From Actinomadura fibrosa (GTDB taxonomy: Bacteria; Actinomycetota; Actinomycetes; Streptosporangiales; Streptosporangiaceae): a stretch of DNA of 32,862 nucleotides. Location of the stretch: positions 1 through 32,862 of the forward strand of contig NZ_CAACUY010000088.1 of assembly GCF_900659615.1 (NCBI RefSeq), read 5' to 3'. Positions 16,601 through 24,059 of this stretch are shown piece by piece. The notes under the pieces are model-generated. The model saw only the letters and a program-made list of their open reading frames with translations. It was not told where the DNA came from and did no database searches. How positions within the stretch are numbered: position 1 is the first letter of the stretch; every line of letters starts with the position of its first letter. Position numbers and translations under genes: made by a program.

Positions 16601-17177
16601 GCCCGTCCGGCGAACGGCGGAGCCGCCTCGCCGCGGCGTTCCGATCGGGTGCCCCGCCGGCCTGGGCGACGGCGGACGCGAGCGCGGCGATCGGGTCGGC
16701 GCCCGGTGTGATGACGGGCAGGATCAGCCAGCGGCGCTCGCGCAGCCGGGGTAGCAGGCCGGCCTGCACGAGGGACGACTTGCCGCTGCCCGACGCTCCC
16801 ACGAGCACGGTGAAACGGTCGGTGGACCGCTCGCCGGACGCGTGCAGCCGGCGGGTGAGCTCGGCCGTCTGCACCTCGCGGCCGAAGAAGACGGGCGCTT
16901 CGTCCTCGGTGAAGGCGTCCAGCCCGGGGAACGGGGTCCGGTCGCGCCGCCAGGTCCGCCGCGGGGGCGGCGGACGGTCGAGCCGGAACGCGACGACGTG
17001 GCCGGCGACGAGCGCCACGATCAGCACGCCGATCGCGGGGACCGCGGCCTTCTGCAGCACCCTCAGCAGGAGCGGCGCGTGCTCGGCGTTGGTGGCGTAG
17101 TTGGTGACGATGCCGAGGAGGCTCGCGACGAGGACCAGGAGGACCTGCAGGAACAGGGACAGCCTCTGATGCCTCAT
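13623..17177 (-). CDS. membrane-anchored nSTAND1 NTPase with 14 WD40 repeats
   Basis: An 1184-residue protein. Two N-terminal membrane helices (about 6-25 and 44-64) lead to FPGLDAFTEDEAPVFFGRE, the entry motif of nSTAND1 NTPases. Walker A is GASGSGKSS (127-135) and Walker B ILLVVDQLEE (211-220). A helical STAND segment follows to about residue 560, then 14 WD40 repeats (about 567-1148), with HVAWSPDGTRIATASRDGTA as the type unit; 14 suggests two seven-bladed propellers. Repeats 9 and 10 are the most degenerate. STAND ATPases are signal-activated switches that oligomerise; the propellers would sense a ligand and the membrane segment would be anchor or effector. No catalytic effector domain is seen. 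ATG 17177 is chosen because the membrane helices begin directly after it; upstream sequence in this frame is antisense to the phospholipase gene. Confidence 0.9.
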   Translation of the reverse strand: MRHQRLSLFLQVLLVLVASLLGIVTNYATNAEHAPLLLRVLQKAAVPAIGVLIVALVAGHVVAFRLDRPPPPRRTWRRDRTPFPGLDAFTEDEAPVFFGREVQTAELTRRLHASGERSTDRFTVLVGASGSGKSSLVQAGLLPRLRERRWLILPVITPGADPIAALASAVAQAGGAPDRNAAARRLRRSPDGLAELLRAIRRSTGHRHRRILLVVDQLEETLTLTGAEERRRCLDAVVTALERDGRFCTVATARVEFLREFLDTPHARLFQAPLAIGALTRTLLAQVIERPAELVDLRFEPGLVQLIVDDAGTTDALPLLAYLLQELYFTAGPGALVTESAYRALGGVAGAMTRQADQVVAGLRGEDGIEPVLAVLLKFVTIEGQDAVRRRVPLEDLTEAERTVVDTFVDARLLVTGAAGGPPFAQVAHEALFRQWPPLRQEVEAKAEQLRRRGELERWAADWERAGRSADYLLTGERLALAGRWLAGLEESGQPSARARALVEASQRRDLAFLRQVSERVGEHVLANAERYPDLSTLLSLTALSDCPPTPAAVRALMAALAFNHLSAVLAGHGDAVRHVAWSPDGTRIATASRDGTARIWDAAGATATVLGDHAGMVEMAAWSPGSTRVATASRDGTVGIWDAATGLRTGRFTDAADVVRAVAWSPDGRWIASGSRDLSIRIYEADTAELVGELRGHTDNILGLAWSPDSTRLASGSHDRTVRIWSAPAAELQIVLRGPEDFVEGVAWHPDGTRVAAASGDQTVRVFDVRSGGQTMLIRAHEERAWNVAWSPDGTRLASCGGDRTARIWDPDTAQEIAALRGHLGDVWSVAWSPDGARLATGSADGTARVWDLVPRGAEEVLMAGHRGAVRGVAVQALNARDHVMTCSDDGTVRLWDGTTGRPRGTIDEHGDAVLHVEWSHTSYLACSAARTIRHLHVTRDLTVRNRWTVELPDTVVECVTGYGSRVASAGRDCKIRLWNAADGAPLAVLTGHQDWVVGLAWSPSGHLLASTSDDRTARIWDALAARQRTVLRGHGNWVDGVSWSPDERLVVTCSADRTARIWAVAGGDQVAVLAGHEARVHAVAWSPDGTRIATASYDRTVRVWDARGHTEIGVVGVHRDRVTCVAWTSDSRHVVTGSYDGTARVWKAEPDLDALKAAARNRAFRTLTEDERRAHLLPAGDP
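13733..15476 (-). repeat. tandem coding repeats (14 WD40 units)
   Basis: Fourteen units averaging about 125 bases lie within the NTPase gene. The DNA itself is repetitive: the complement of GCCTGGTCACCGGACGG and variants recurs once per unit, encoding WSPDGTR. The most similar units at DNA level are candidates for recombination or recent duplication. This explains the many spurious overlapping open frames here. Confidence 0.85.
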
Positions 17178-17411
17178 GCCACCTGCTGAGCGGTGTCGCG
17201 GCCCACCTGCCGTCCTCCTGGCTGCCGTCGTGCCGGCATGACCGGAGGCCAGCTTCGGGCGGGGGGCGCCGGCGGGGCAAGTGTCCGGCCGGAAAGGGTC
17301 AGGGTCGTCGGCTTGCCGGGAGGTGGATCCATGCCCAAGGTTCGGGTGGTGGACATCAGGGGGACGTTCTGCGGTGCGCTGGCGGTCAGGGTGGGGCGCC
17401 AGAAAGGCGGG

Positions 17412-19484
17412 ATGGAAACCGAGATCACTGGGGTCGGGTTCGACCGGCGCCGGTTCCTGGCGGGCGGGGCGGTCGCGGGCGGGGGTGCGGTGGCGGCGTC
17501 GCTGCTGCCGCCGTCCGTGCACGCGGCGATGGCGGCGCCGATGCGCCACGGTGGGTTGAAGGCCGTCGAGCACGTCGTCCTGCTGATGCAGGAGAACCGC
17601 TCGTTCGACCACTACTTCGGGCGGCTGCGGGGCGTCCGCGGGTTCGCGGACCGGAACGCGATCAGGCTGCCGGACGGGGCGCCGGTGTACGAGCAGCCGG
17701 GCGGGGGCGGGAAGGTGCTGCCGTTCTCGCTGCGGGAGGCCGCCGAGCGGGCCAGCAAGGATCTCCAGTACATGGGGAGCCTGCCGCATGGGTGGACGGA
17801 CGGGCAGCAGGCGCACGCGGGCGGTTGGAACAACGGGTGGATCGGCGCGAAGTCGCCGGCGACGATGGCGTACCTGGAGCGGCGGGACCTGCCGTTCCAC
17901 TACGAGCTGGCCGACACGTTCACGGTGTGCGACGCGTATCACTGCTCGGTGTTCAGCTCCACGAGCCCGAACCGGAACTACTTCGTGTCGGGGTACACGG
18001 GGTCGGAGGCGAACGGCCGCAGGGCCGTCGACAACGCGGCCTACGACTACGACCATCCCGGATACACCTGGACGACGTACGCGGAGCTGCTGCAGAAGGC
18101 GCGCGTGCCGTGGAAGGTGTACCAGGAGTGGGACAACTACACCGACAACAACATCGAGTTCTTCGCGAGGTTCAAGGCGATCGGGAAGAAGGCCGTCCCG
18201 AGCGGGTACCGGACGATCGACGAGTTCTACATGGCCGTGCTGGACGCGGACGCGGCGAAGCGCGCGGCGCTGCTGGCGGAGCTCGACCGGGGCGTGACCG
18301 CGCTGCCGCGGGAGGAGCGGGATCTGTTCGAGCGGGCGCTGCGGCGCGGGCCGTCGGGCGGGCTGGCCGCGGCGTTCCGCGCGGACGTCGAGGCGGGGAG
18401 GCTGCCGAAGGTCTCCTACATCGTGCCGTCGGCGGCGGAGTCGGAGCACCCCGGCGGCTCGTCGCCGGTCCAGAGCGCCCGGATCACCTACGACATCCTG
18501 GACGCGATCGCCTCCGACCCGGAGGTGTGGTCGTCCACGGTCGTCTTCCTCATGTACGACGAGTACGACGGGCTGTTCGACCATGTGCCGCCGCCGGTGC
18601 CGTCTGCCGGTGTGGCGGACGAGCACTTCGAGGGCAAGCCGATCGGGCTGGGCTACCGGGTGCCGCTGACGGTCATCTCGCCGTGGACGGTCGGCGGGTA
18701 CGTCAACTCGCAGGTGTTCGACCACTCGTCGCTGGTGCGGTTCACGGAGCGGTGGCTGGGGGTCAAGGCGCCGGACATCAGCGACTGGCGCCGGACGGTC
18801 GCGGGCGACCTGACGTCGGTGTTCGACTTCGAGCGGCCCGGACGGCCGCCGCGGATCGCGCGGCCGGGGGAGGTGCCGCCGTTCACCGGCCGGTGGCGCC
18901 CGTCGCCGCCCGCCGAGCAGCGGATGCCGGGCCAGGAGCCGGGGACGAGGCCCGCCCGTCCGCTGCCGTACGGGCCGGAGGCGTCCGCGCGGGTCGTCGG
19001 CGGGAAGCTGCGTCTCGACCTGGTCAACACGGGGTCGGAGAGCGTGCACTACGCCCTCTACCCGTACGCGGGGGAGCTGCCCGCGCCGCGGCATTTCGAC
19101 GTCCGGCGCGGTGAGCGCGCCGACATCGCGGTGCCTAAGGGTTCGTACGAGCTGGTGCTGACGGGCCCGAACGGTTTCCGGCGCGAGTTCGCCGGGCGGA
19201 CCGCCGCGACAGCGGAGGTGAGCTCGAAGGCGGGCGGGTCGCGGGACCTCTGGGTCACGCTGCGGAACACCGGGCGGTCCGCGCTGACGTTCGAGTTGGG
19301 GGCGCTCGCGTACGGCGGTGACCGGCGGCGCACCGTCCAGGTGAAGGCGGGCCAGAGCCGGACGGTCCGCTGGCGCACCCGCGAAGGCTGGTACGACGTC
19401 GAGGTGAAGGTCGCGGAGGACGCCGCGTTCCGGCGAAGGCTGATGGGCCACATCGAGAACGGCCGCCCGAGCGTCTCCGGTTGA
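17412..19484 (+). CDS. Tat-exported phosphocholine-specific phospholipase C
   Basis: A 690-residue protein of the non-haemolytic phospholipase C / acid phosphatase superfamily. The twin-arginine signal is DRRRFLAGG (11-19), followed by a hydrophobic stretch and an Ala-rich cleavage region near residue 40. The phosphoesterase domain starts VEHVVLLMQENRSFDHYFG and contains FSSTSPNRNYFVSG, MYDEYDGLFDHV and TVISPWTVGGYV, all typical. Two C-terminal beta-sandwich (DUF756-like) domains follow from about residue 520. It should be folded in the cytoplasm, exported by Tat, and cleave phosphatidylcholine or related lipids outside the cell, possibly for phosphate. ATG 17412 is set by the signal peptide and GAAAGG just upstream. 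Length is normal. The divergent region 17178-17411 shows no clear promoter elements. Confidence 0.93.
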   Translation: METEITGVGFDRRRFLAGGAVAGGGAVAASLLPPSVHAAMAAPMRHGGLKAVEHVVLLMQENRSFDHYFGRLRGVRGFADRNAIRLPDGAPVYEQPGGGGKVLPFSLREAAERASKDLQYMGSLPHGWTDGQQAHAGGWNNGWIGAKSPATMAYLERRDLPFHYELADTFTVCDAYHCSVFSSTSPNRNYFVSGYTGSEANGRRAVDNAAYDYDHPGYTWTTYAELLQKARVPWKVYQEWDNYTDNNIEFFARFKAIGKKAVPSGYRTIDEFYMAVLDADAAKRAALLAELDRGVTALPREERDLFERALRRGPSGGLAAAFRADVEAGRLPKVSYIVPSAAESEHPGGSSPVQSARITYDILDAIASDPEVWSSTVVFLMYDEYDGLFDHVPPPVPSAGVADEHFEGKPIGLGYRVPLTVISPWTVGGYVNSQVFDHSSLVRFTERWLGVKAPDISDWRRTVAGDLTSVFDFERPGRPPRIARPGEVPPFTGRWRPSPPAEQRMPGQEPGTRPARPLPYGPEASARVVGGKLRLDLVNTGSESVHYALYPYAGELPAPRHFDVRRGERADIAVPKGSYELVLTGPNGFRREFAGRTAATAEVSSKAGGSRDLWVTLRNTGRSALTFELGALAYGGDRRRTVQVKAGQSRTVRWRTREGWYDVEVKVAEDAAFRRRLMGHIENGRPSVSG

Positions 19485-19498
19485 TCCCGTTCTCCTCT

Positions 19499-19534
19499 CG
19501 GCCCGGCGCGCCCGTTTCAGGGCGCGCCGGGCCG
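19499..19534 (+). terminator. hairpin terminator after phospholipase C
   Basis: A perfect 15-bp inverted repeat (CGGCCCGGCGCGCCC at 19499-19513, complement at 19520-19534) has the loop GTTTCA, beginning 15 bases after the phospholipase stop. There is only a short T-pair after it. The following 227 bases to the esterase gene are comparatively AT-rich (for example TTGCTTGTATTAAG near 19634) and should hold its promoter, but no element is clear enough to call. Confidence 0.8.
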
Positions 19535-19761
19535 TTCCGCATTCCGTGTTGTACCGAATAGGGGTGGACGGTGGGATTGCAGGGGTTGATGGGGGGTGTG
19601 AGGTGACTTGTTTGTCATCCGAAATTCACCGGAGTTGCTTGTATTAAGCGAGACTAGGGCGAAATCTGCCAAAGAATAGTGATCACATCCGGGGCTTCGG
19701 GGAATGGCGGGCGGGGTATAAGGGAACGGACTCCTTTCCGCCCCTTTTCCCCGGAGCTCCT

Positions 19762-20577
19762 ATGCGCCTCTCCCGCCCCTGCTCGGCTGTTTTCGGCGCG
19801 GCGGTCATCGCCGCCGGCACGTTCGCCTGGTCCGGGTCCGCCTCGGCGGCCGGGACGAACTACGTCGCCCTGGGCGACTCCTACTCGTCCGGCACGGGGG
19901 CGGGGAACTACGACTCCGCCAGCGGCTCGTGCAACCGCAGTGCCAACGCCTACCCCAACCTCTGGGCGGCCGCCCACACGACCGCCTCGTACAAGTTCGT
20001 GGCGTGCTCGGGGGCGACGACGACGTCGGTCGCCGACGGCCAGCTCGGGGCGCTCGACTCCTCGACGACCCTCGTGAGCATCACCGTCGGGGGGAACGAC
20101 GCCGGGTTCTCCAGCGTCATGCAGACCTGCGTGCTGAACAGCGACTCGGCCTGCCTGAGCGCGGTGGACACGGCGAAGTCCTACATGGTGAACACGCTGC
20201 CGGGGCGGCTCGACTCGGTGTACGCGAAGATCCGCGCGAAGGCGCCGTCCGCGCGGGTCGTCGTGCTCGGGTACCCGCGCCTTTACAAGATCGTCAGCGT
20301 CTGCGTGGGGCTGAGCAACACGAAGCGGACCGCGCTCAACGGGGCGGCCGACACGCTCGACGGCACGATCTCCTCGGCGTCGGGACGGGCGGGGTTCACC
20401 TTCTCGGACGTCCGCGACGAGTTCGGCGGGCATGAACTGTGCTCCGGCGAGGACTGGCTGAACTCCGTCACCATTCCCATCGGCTCGTCCTACCACCCGA
20501 CGGCGAAGGGGCACCGGCTCGGTTACCTGCCCGCCCTGAATGGATCGACCTCGCTCGCCTTGCAGAAGGAGGGCTGA
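19762..20577 (+). CDS. secreted SGNH/GDSL esterase or lipase
   Basis: A 271-residue secreted hydrolase. A Sec signal peptide (1-29, ending SGSASA-A) is followed by the nucleophile block VALGDSYSSG with Ser40, oxyanion block SITVGGNDAGF, and the catalytic histidine near 245 in SSYHPTAKGH. Six cysteines in the mature part fit the three disulfides of Streptomyces SGNH lipases and phospholipase A1 enzymes. As in Streptomyces scabies esterase, an Asp three residues before the His is absent (Ser instead), so a Ser-His dyad is possible. It would release fatty acids from lipids outside the cell. ATG 19762 has GGAG at five bases. It follows phospholipase C on the same strand, though a terminator separates them. 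Confidence 0.93.
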   Translation: MRLSRPCSAVFGAAVIAAGTFAWSGSASAAGTNYVALGDSYSSGTGAGNYDSASGSCNRSANAYPNLWAAAHTTASYKFVACSGATTTSVADGQLGALDSSTTLVSITVGGNDAGFSSVMQTCVLNSDSACLSAVDTAKSYMVNTLPGRLDSVYAKIRAKAPSARVVVLGYPRLYKIVSVCVGLSNTKRTALNGAADTLDGTISSASGRAGFTFSDVRDEFGGHELCSGEDWLNSVTIPIGSSYHPTAKGHRLGYLPALNGSTSLALQKEG

Positions 20578-20588
20578 TTCCCTGAAGC

Positions 20589-20659
20589 GCCCCGGGGCGG
20601 TCGCGCCATTCCGGACGGTGCCTTCGGCACTCGGAATGCGTCCGCCCCGGGGCCTTTTT
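20589..20659 (+). terminator. long stem terminator with T-run
   Basis: Arms GCCCCGGGGCGG (20589-20600) and CCGCCCCGGGGC (20642-20653) pair over 12 bp. Inside, CATTCCG/CGGAATG and GTGCC/GGCAC can extend the structure. Five T residues follow (20655-20659). It starts 12 bases after the esterase stop, a convincing intrinsic terminator. Confidence 0.88.
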
Positions 20660-20718
20660 GTGCGCTCTCCCGGAATCTTGGCCGGACGTGGTCAGGTGAT
20701 CACGGTGAGTCGCCGATG

Positions 20719-20749
20719 TTGACAGAAGATTGTTCTAGTACGACAGAAT
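20719..20749 (+). promoter_or_regulatory. promoter and candidate self-operator of the TetR gene
   Basis: A consensus -35 TTGACA (20719-20724) lies about 18 bases before a weak -10 ACAGAAT-like element. Between them is an imperfect palindrome, TGTTCTAGTACGACA (20731-20745; TGTnnTA-G-TAnnACA). The position between -35 and -10 suits repression by the adjacent TetR protein. The -10 assignment is uncertain. Confidence 0.45.
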
Positions 20750-20757
20750 GATGCTCC

Positions 20758-21333
20758 ATGGGCGAGGACGGGCGGGAGCGGATCCTCCGGGCGGCGCTGG
20801 AGCTGTTCGGCCGGGACGGGGTGGCGGGCACGACGCTCAGCAGCCTGCGGGCCGCGAGCGGGGTGAGCGTCGGGAGCTTCTACCACCACTTCGCCGGCAA
20901 GGAGCAGGTCGCCGAGGCGCTGTTCGTGGAGAGCATCGCCCTGTACCAGGAGGCGTTCCTCGCCGAGTTGAGGTCGCACGAGAGCGCGCGCGGGGCCGTG
21001 TCCGGGGTCGTGGCGTTTCACGTGCGCTGGTGCGTGCGGAACCGGGAGCGAGCGCGGTTCCTGTTCACGGAGCGGCGGCCGGGCGGAGGTGAGCTCGGGG
21101 AGCGCAACCGGGTGTTCTTCCGGCAGGTCCGCGAGTGGTGGCGGGTGCACGTCCGGTACGAGGCGCTGCCCGATGTCGACGCCGTCACCGCGTTCGTGAT
21201 CTGGCTCGGGCCGGCGCAGGAGCTGTGCCGGCTGTGGCTGCACGGCCAGGCGGCGGAGCCTACGGACGAGCAGGTCGAGGTGGTGAGCGCGGCCGCGTGG
21301 CGGGCGCTCGGAGGAGGGACGGATGATCGTTGA
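20758..21333 (+). CDS. TetR/AcrR-family transcriptional regulator
   Basis: A 191-residue protein with an N-terminal TetR helix-turn-helix (about 5-52): RERILRAALELFGRDGVAGT, LRAASGVSVGSFYHHFAGKE. The all-helical C-terminal domain (about 60-185), rich in Arg and Trp, would bind a small ligand; the ligand is not predictable. ATG 20758 directly follows the promoter palindrome and lacks a strong Shine-Dalgarno, so the transcript may have a very short leader. The last 11 bases overlap the amidohydrolase start, which indicates cotranscription and suggests the regulator controls that enzyme together with itself. Confidence 0.92.
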   Translation: MGEDGRERILRAALELFGRDGVAGTTLSSLRAASGVSVGSFYHHFAGKEQVAEALFVESIALYQEAFLAELRSHESARGAVSGVVAFHVRWCVRNRERARFLFTERRPGGGELGERNRVFFRQVREWWRVHVRYEALPDVDAVTAFVIWLGPAQELCRLWLHGQAAEPTDEQVEVVSAAAWRALGGGTDDR

Positions 21334-22141
21334 CGCCTGGATGCAGCACGGGACGGTGCGCTTCCTGAACCACGGGATGCTCGACTCGCTGTGGCGGTGG
21401 ACCGGGCAGAAGCCGCCCGAAGAGCAGCCGCCCGTCTCCGCCACGGTCGCCGCGATGGACGCCGGGGGAGTGGACGTCGGCCTCATCAGCGCCTGGTACG
21501 GGCCGGAGGGCGATCTCGTGAGCAACGACGAGGTCGCCTCGTTCGCGGCGGAGGCGCCCGGGCGGCTCCGGGGCATCGCGTCCGTGGATCTGCGCAAGCC
21601 GATGGAGGCCGTCCGCGAGCTGCGGAGATGCGTCACCGAGCTGGGGTTCGCGGGGCTGCGCGTGGTGCCGTGGCTGTGGGAGCTGCCGCCGACCGACCGG
21701 CGCTACTACCCGCTGTTCGCCGCGTGCGTGGAGCTGGGCGTCCCGTTCTGCACGCAGGTCGGGCACACCGGTCCGCTCAGGCCGAGCGAGACGGGACGTC
21801 CGATCCCCTACATCGACCAGGTCGCGCTGGACTTCCCTGAGCTCGTCATCGTGGGCGGGCACATCGGCTACCCGTGGACGGAGGAGATGGTCGCGGTCTG
21901 CCGCAAGCACCCCAACGTCTACATCGACACGTCCGCGTACACGGTGCGCCGGTATCCGCCCGAGCTCGTCCGGTACATGACCCAGGACCGGCACCACAAG
22001 GTCATGTTCGGGACCAACTTCCCCATGATCACGCCGGAGCGCGCGCTCAGGGGGCTGGACGACCTCGGGCTGGACGACGTCCGGAGGGAGGCGTTCCTCT
22101 CCGGCAACGCCGTGAGGGTGTTCGCGCTCGACCGTTCATGA
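21323..22141 (+). CDS. amidohydrolase-superfamily (Amidohydro_2) protein with altered metal ligands
   Basis: A 272-residue TIM-barrel protein of the amidohydrolase-2 type (ACMSD/decarboxylase-like branch). Recognisable strands are MIVDAW, GLRVVPWLWE, FCTQVGHTG (His148), VIVGGHIGYPW (His180) and FGTNFPM. The usual N-terminal D/H-x-H motif is DAWMQH here, and the final Asp (GTDFP) is Asn232. One or two metal ligands thus differ from the classical set, so reaction type (hydrolase, decarboxylase or non-catalytic) is open. GGAGG about seven bases before ATG 21323 supports the start, inside the end of the TetR gene. It is the second gene of a two-gene unit. Confidence 0.85.
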   Translation: MIVDAWMQHGTVRFLNHGMLDSLWRWTGQKPPEEQPPVSATVAAMDAGGVDVGLISAWYGPEGDLVSNDEVASFAAEAPGRLRGIASVDLRKPMEAVRELRRCVTELGFAGLRVVPWLWELPPTDRRYYPLFAACVELGVPFCTQVGHTGPLRPSETGRPIPYIDQVALDFPELVIVGGHIGYPWTEEMVAVCRKHPNVYIDTSAYTVRRYPPELVRYMTQDRHHKVMFGTNFPMITPERALRGLDDLGLDDVRREAFLSGNAVRVFALDRS

Positions 22142-22179
22142 TCTACAACGTAAAGGCGGGCGCCGGCGCGGTGCCGGGG

Positions 22180-23262
22180 TCACCGGCGCAGCGTCCGGCA
22201 GGCGAGCAGGCCCACCGGGACCGGTGCCCAGAACGTGATCGCCCGGAACAGCAGCACGGTCTGGAGCGCCGGCGCGGCGGCGATGCCGAGGGCCGCGAGC
22301 GCCGCGACCAGGGCCGCCTCGGTGGAACCGACGCCGCCCGGCGACGGCACCGCGGAGCTCGCCGCGGCGCCGACGAGGTAGGCGGCCAGCAGTGCGAGGA
22401 CGTCCTCCGGCCCCACCAGCGTCCCGGGAACGGCGAGGGCGCTCAGCGCGAACGCGAGACCGAGCACGAACGTCGTGGCGGCGGACGCGCCGACGGTGAT
22501 CGCCAGGTCGCGCGGGCGCCGGCACAGGTCCGCGAATCCGGCGAGGGCCCGTCCGACGGCGGGGGAGCGGGCGGCGCGGCGGCCCATGAGGACGGCGGCG
22601 GGCAGCAGGATCCCCGCGCCGACCAGCAGCGGGACGGGCGGGACGTGGCCGGCGGCCCGGAGGGCGTGGCTGCCCATCGCGTCGAGCATCCGGCCGTTCC
22701 CGCCGCCGAGGCCGAGGACCGCGGCGATCAGCAGGAGGTCGGCGGGCAGCCCGGCGACCTGGAGGACGGCCACGGCGACCGCGGCGCGGGGGAGCGGGAC
22801 GCCGCGGCAGACGAGGTAGCGGGTGTTGACGGCGACGGCGCCGAGGCCGCTCGGCGTGATCCGGTTGGCGGCGGCGGCGGTGAACTGCGTCAGCGTGGTC
22901 GTGTAGAGCGGGAGGGGCCGTCCGGCCGCGCCGCGCAGCGCGACCGCCGCGAAGACGTAGTGCAGCAGCGACAGGAGGACGAGGAAGGGCAGGAAGGCCC
23001 AGCGCATGTGCCCGACCGCGGTCGCGGCGGTGGTCGCGGTCCTGGTGACGGTCGTGGTCGGGGTTCCCGGTCCGAGGGCGAGGACGAGGATCGCGGTGGC
23101 GGCGAGGGCGGTCAGGAGGGCCGCGGCGGCGGTACGGCGTCGCCGCCGGGAGCGCCGGGGCCTCGGCGGGCGGGTGCGAAGCGCGGGGATCGCGGCGTCG
23201 CCGCCGGGCAGGGGAAGTCCGGCGGGCGCCGCGTGTTCAGCGCCGGCGGCGATCGTCTCCAC
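22180..23262 (-). CDS. YbhN/UPF0104-like integral membrane protein (LPG synthase TM region family)
   Basis: A 360-residue polytopic membrane protein. After a basic, proline-rich cytoplasmic N-terminus (1-43), about seven or eight hydrophobic segments follow. Family markers are TQFTAAAANRITPSGLGAVA, the conserved re-entrant-like N-R-x-T/x-P-G-G/L motif, and SAVPSPGGVGSTEAALVAAL near the C-terminus. This is the flippase-like membrane domain of lysylphosphatidylglycerol synthases, here without the catalytic GNAT domain, so it may move or bind a lipid rather than aminoacylate it. GTG 23262 is preceded almost directly by AAGG, too close for normal spacing, so the start is uncertain. The 38-base gap to the convergent amidohydrolase has a short GC-rich hairpin (22160-22190). 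Confidence 0.82.
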   Translation of the reverse strand: METIAAGAEHAAPAGLPLPGGDAAIPALRTRPPRPRRSRRRRRTAAAALLTALAATAILVLALGPGTPTTTVTRTATTAATAVGHMRWAFLPFLVLLSLLHYVFAAVALRGAAGRPLPLYTTTLTQFTAAAANRITPSGLGAVAVNTRYLVCRGVPLPRAAVAVAVLQVAGLPADLLLIAAVLGLGGGNGRMLDAMGSHALRAAGHVPPVPLLVGAGILLPAAVLMGRRAARSPAVGRALAGFADLCRRPRDLAITVGASAATTFVLGLAFALSALAVPGTLVGPEDVLALLAAYLVGAAASSAVPSPGGVGSTEAALVAALAALGIAAAPALQTVLLFRAITFWAPVPVGLLACRTLRR

Positions 23263-23390
23263 ACCTTATTTGTCGGCTCTTTGGTTGAAGGTTATGCGAC
23301 GTGGGGCTGCCTTCGGAGAGAACGCCCCGTGGGAGAACGGTGGCGGAGCGTGGACGCCGGCCCGGCGGCGGTCCGGCCTGCGGCGCGGCG

Positions 23391-23421
23391 AGCCCTGCGG
23401 CGGCGGGGGCGCCGCAGGGCT
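23391..23421 (-). terminator. hairpin terminator
   Basis: A 12-bp perfect stem (AGCCCTGCGGCG at 23391-23402, complement at 23410-23421) with a 7-base G-rich loop lies ten bases beyond the stop of the TIGR03086 gene on the minus strand. It would separate that gene from the downstream YbhN-like gene. Confidence 0.7.
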
Positions 23422-23430
23422 CCGGGTGCG

Positions 23431-24021
23431 TCAGGCCTTCCAGTGGGGGTCGCGGCCGAGGTAGTGCAGGAGGTCGTCGACGTCGTCGCCGTCCGCCTCG
23501 ATTGCGGCGGCGAAGGCGCCGTACTGGCGCAGCGGCTCGACGATCGCCTTCGCGACGGGGAGGAGTTCCCGCGCCATCTCGGGGGTGAGCGGGGACGGCT
23601 GGCCGGTGGCGACGGCGATGTCCCAGGCGTGGACGGCGGCGTCGAGGGCCGCGGCGCCGGAGCCGAGCGCGGGGGAGAGGGTGTTCGGGGGGACGGGGAC
23701 GGGCGTCGGCCCGGCGTCCTCGCCGATGGTGGCCCAGGCTGCGGCGCAGGCGGTGAGGGCGGGTTCGAGCAGTTCGGCGGGGGTGCCGTCGAGGGTGCCG
23801 GACGGGGCGAAGGGGTTGTAGGCGGGGCCCGGCTCGCCGGTGATGGCGGAGGCGTAGGCGAGCTGGTCGCCGGCGGCGTGCTGGAGGACCTGGGTGACGT
23901 TCCATTCCGAGCAGGGGGTGGGGCGGTTCCAGTCTCCGGCGGGGACGCCGCGGACGACGTCGCGCAGGGCGGTGTGGGCGCTGTCGAGAAGGGTCCAGCC
24001 GGAGGCGGTGGTCTCGCTCAT
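23431..24021 (-). CDS. TIGR03086-family metal-binding protein (DinB/mycothiol maleylpyruvate isomerase fold)
   Basis: A 196-residue four-helix-bundle protein. RPTPCSEWNVTQVLQHAAGD and AVHAWDIAVATGQ are the two conserved blocks of TIGR03086/MDMPI proteins; His residues in each block, with an acidic residue, would bind a divalent metal. Some relatives use mycothiol as cofactor; most are uncharacterised. ATG 24021 is chosen because GAGGGAG lies eight bases upstream and the family starts there. A clear promoter with TATACT and a palindrome lies 40-75 bases before the start, suggesting specific control. It is divergent from the CqsA-like gene. Confidence 0.87.
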   Translation of the reverse strand: MSETTASGWTLLDSAHTALRDVVRGVPAGDWNRPTPCSEWNVTQVLQHAAGDQLAYASAITGEPGPAYNPFAPSGTLDGTPAELLEPALTACAAAWATIGEDAGPTPVPVPPNTLSPALGSGAAALDAAVHAWDIAVATGQPSPLTPEMARELLPVAKAIVEPLRQYGAFAAAIEADGDDVDDLLHYLGRDPHWKA

Positions 24022-24059
24022 GGTGTTGTCTCCCTCGTTGTCCACCGTTGTGGTGATGG

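Noticed and set aside
17193..17411. 73-residue N-terminal extension of phospholipase C
   Set aside because: It would put the twin-arginine signal far from the N-terminus, and the sequence is low quality. ATG 17412 fits the export signal.
17178..19451. Extension of the WD40 protein frame far upstream on the minus strand (to 1942 codons)
   Set aside because: The extension is antisense to phospholipase C and Pro/Arg-rich. The true start with membrane helices is at 17177.
23301..23588. 95-codon plus-strand frame between the YbhN-like and TIGR03086 genes
   Set aside because: It is Arg/Gly/Pro-rich and reads through the terminator hairpin and antisense to the TIGR03086 gene.
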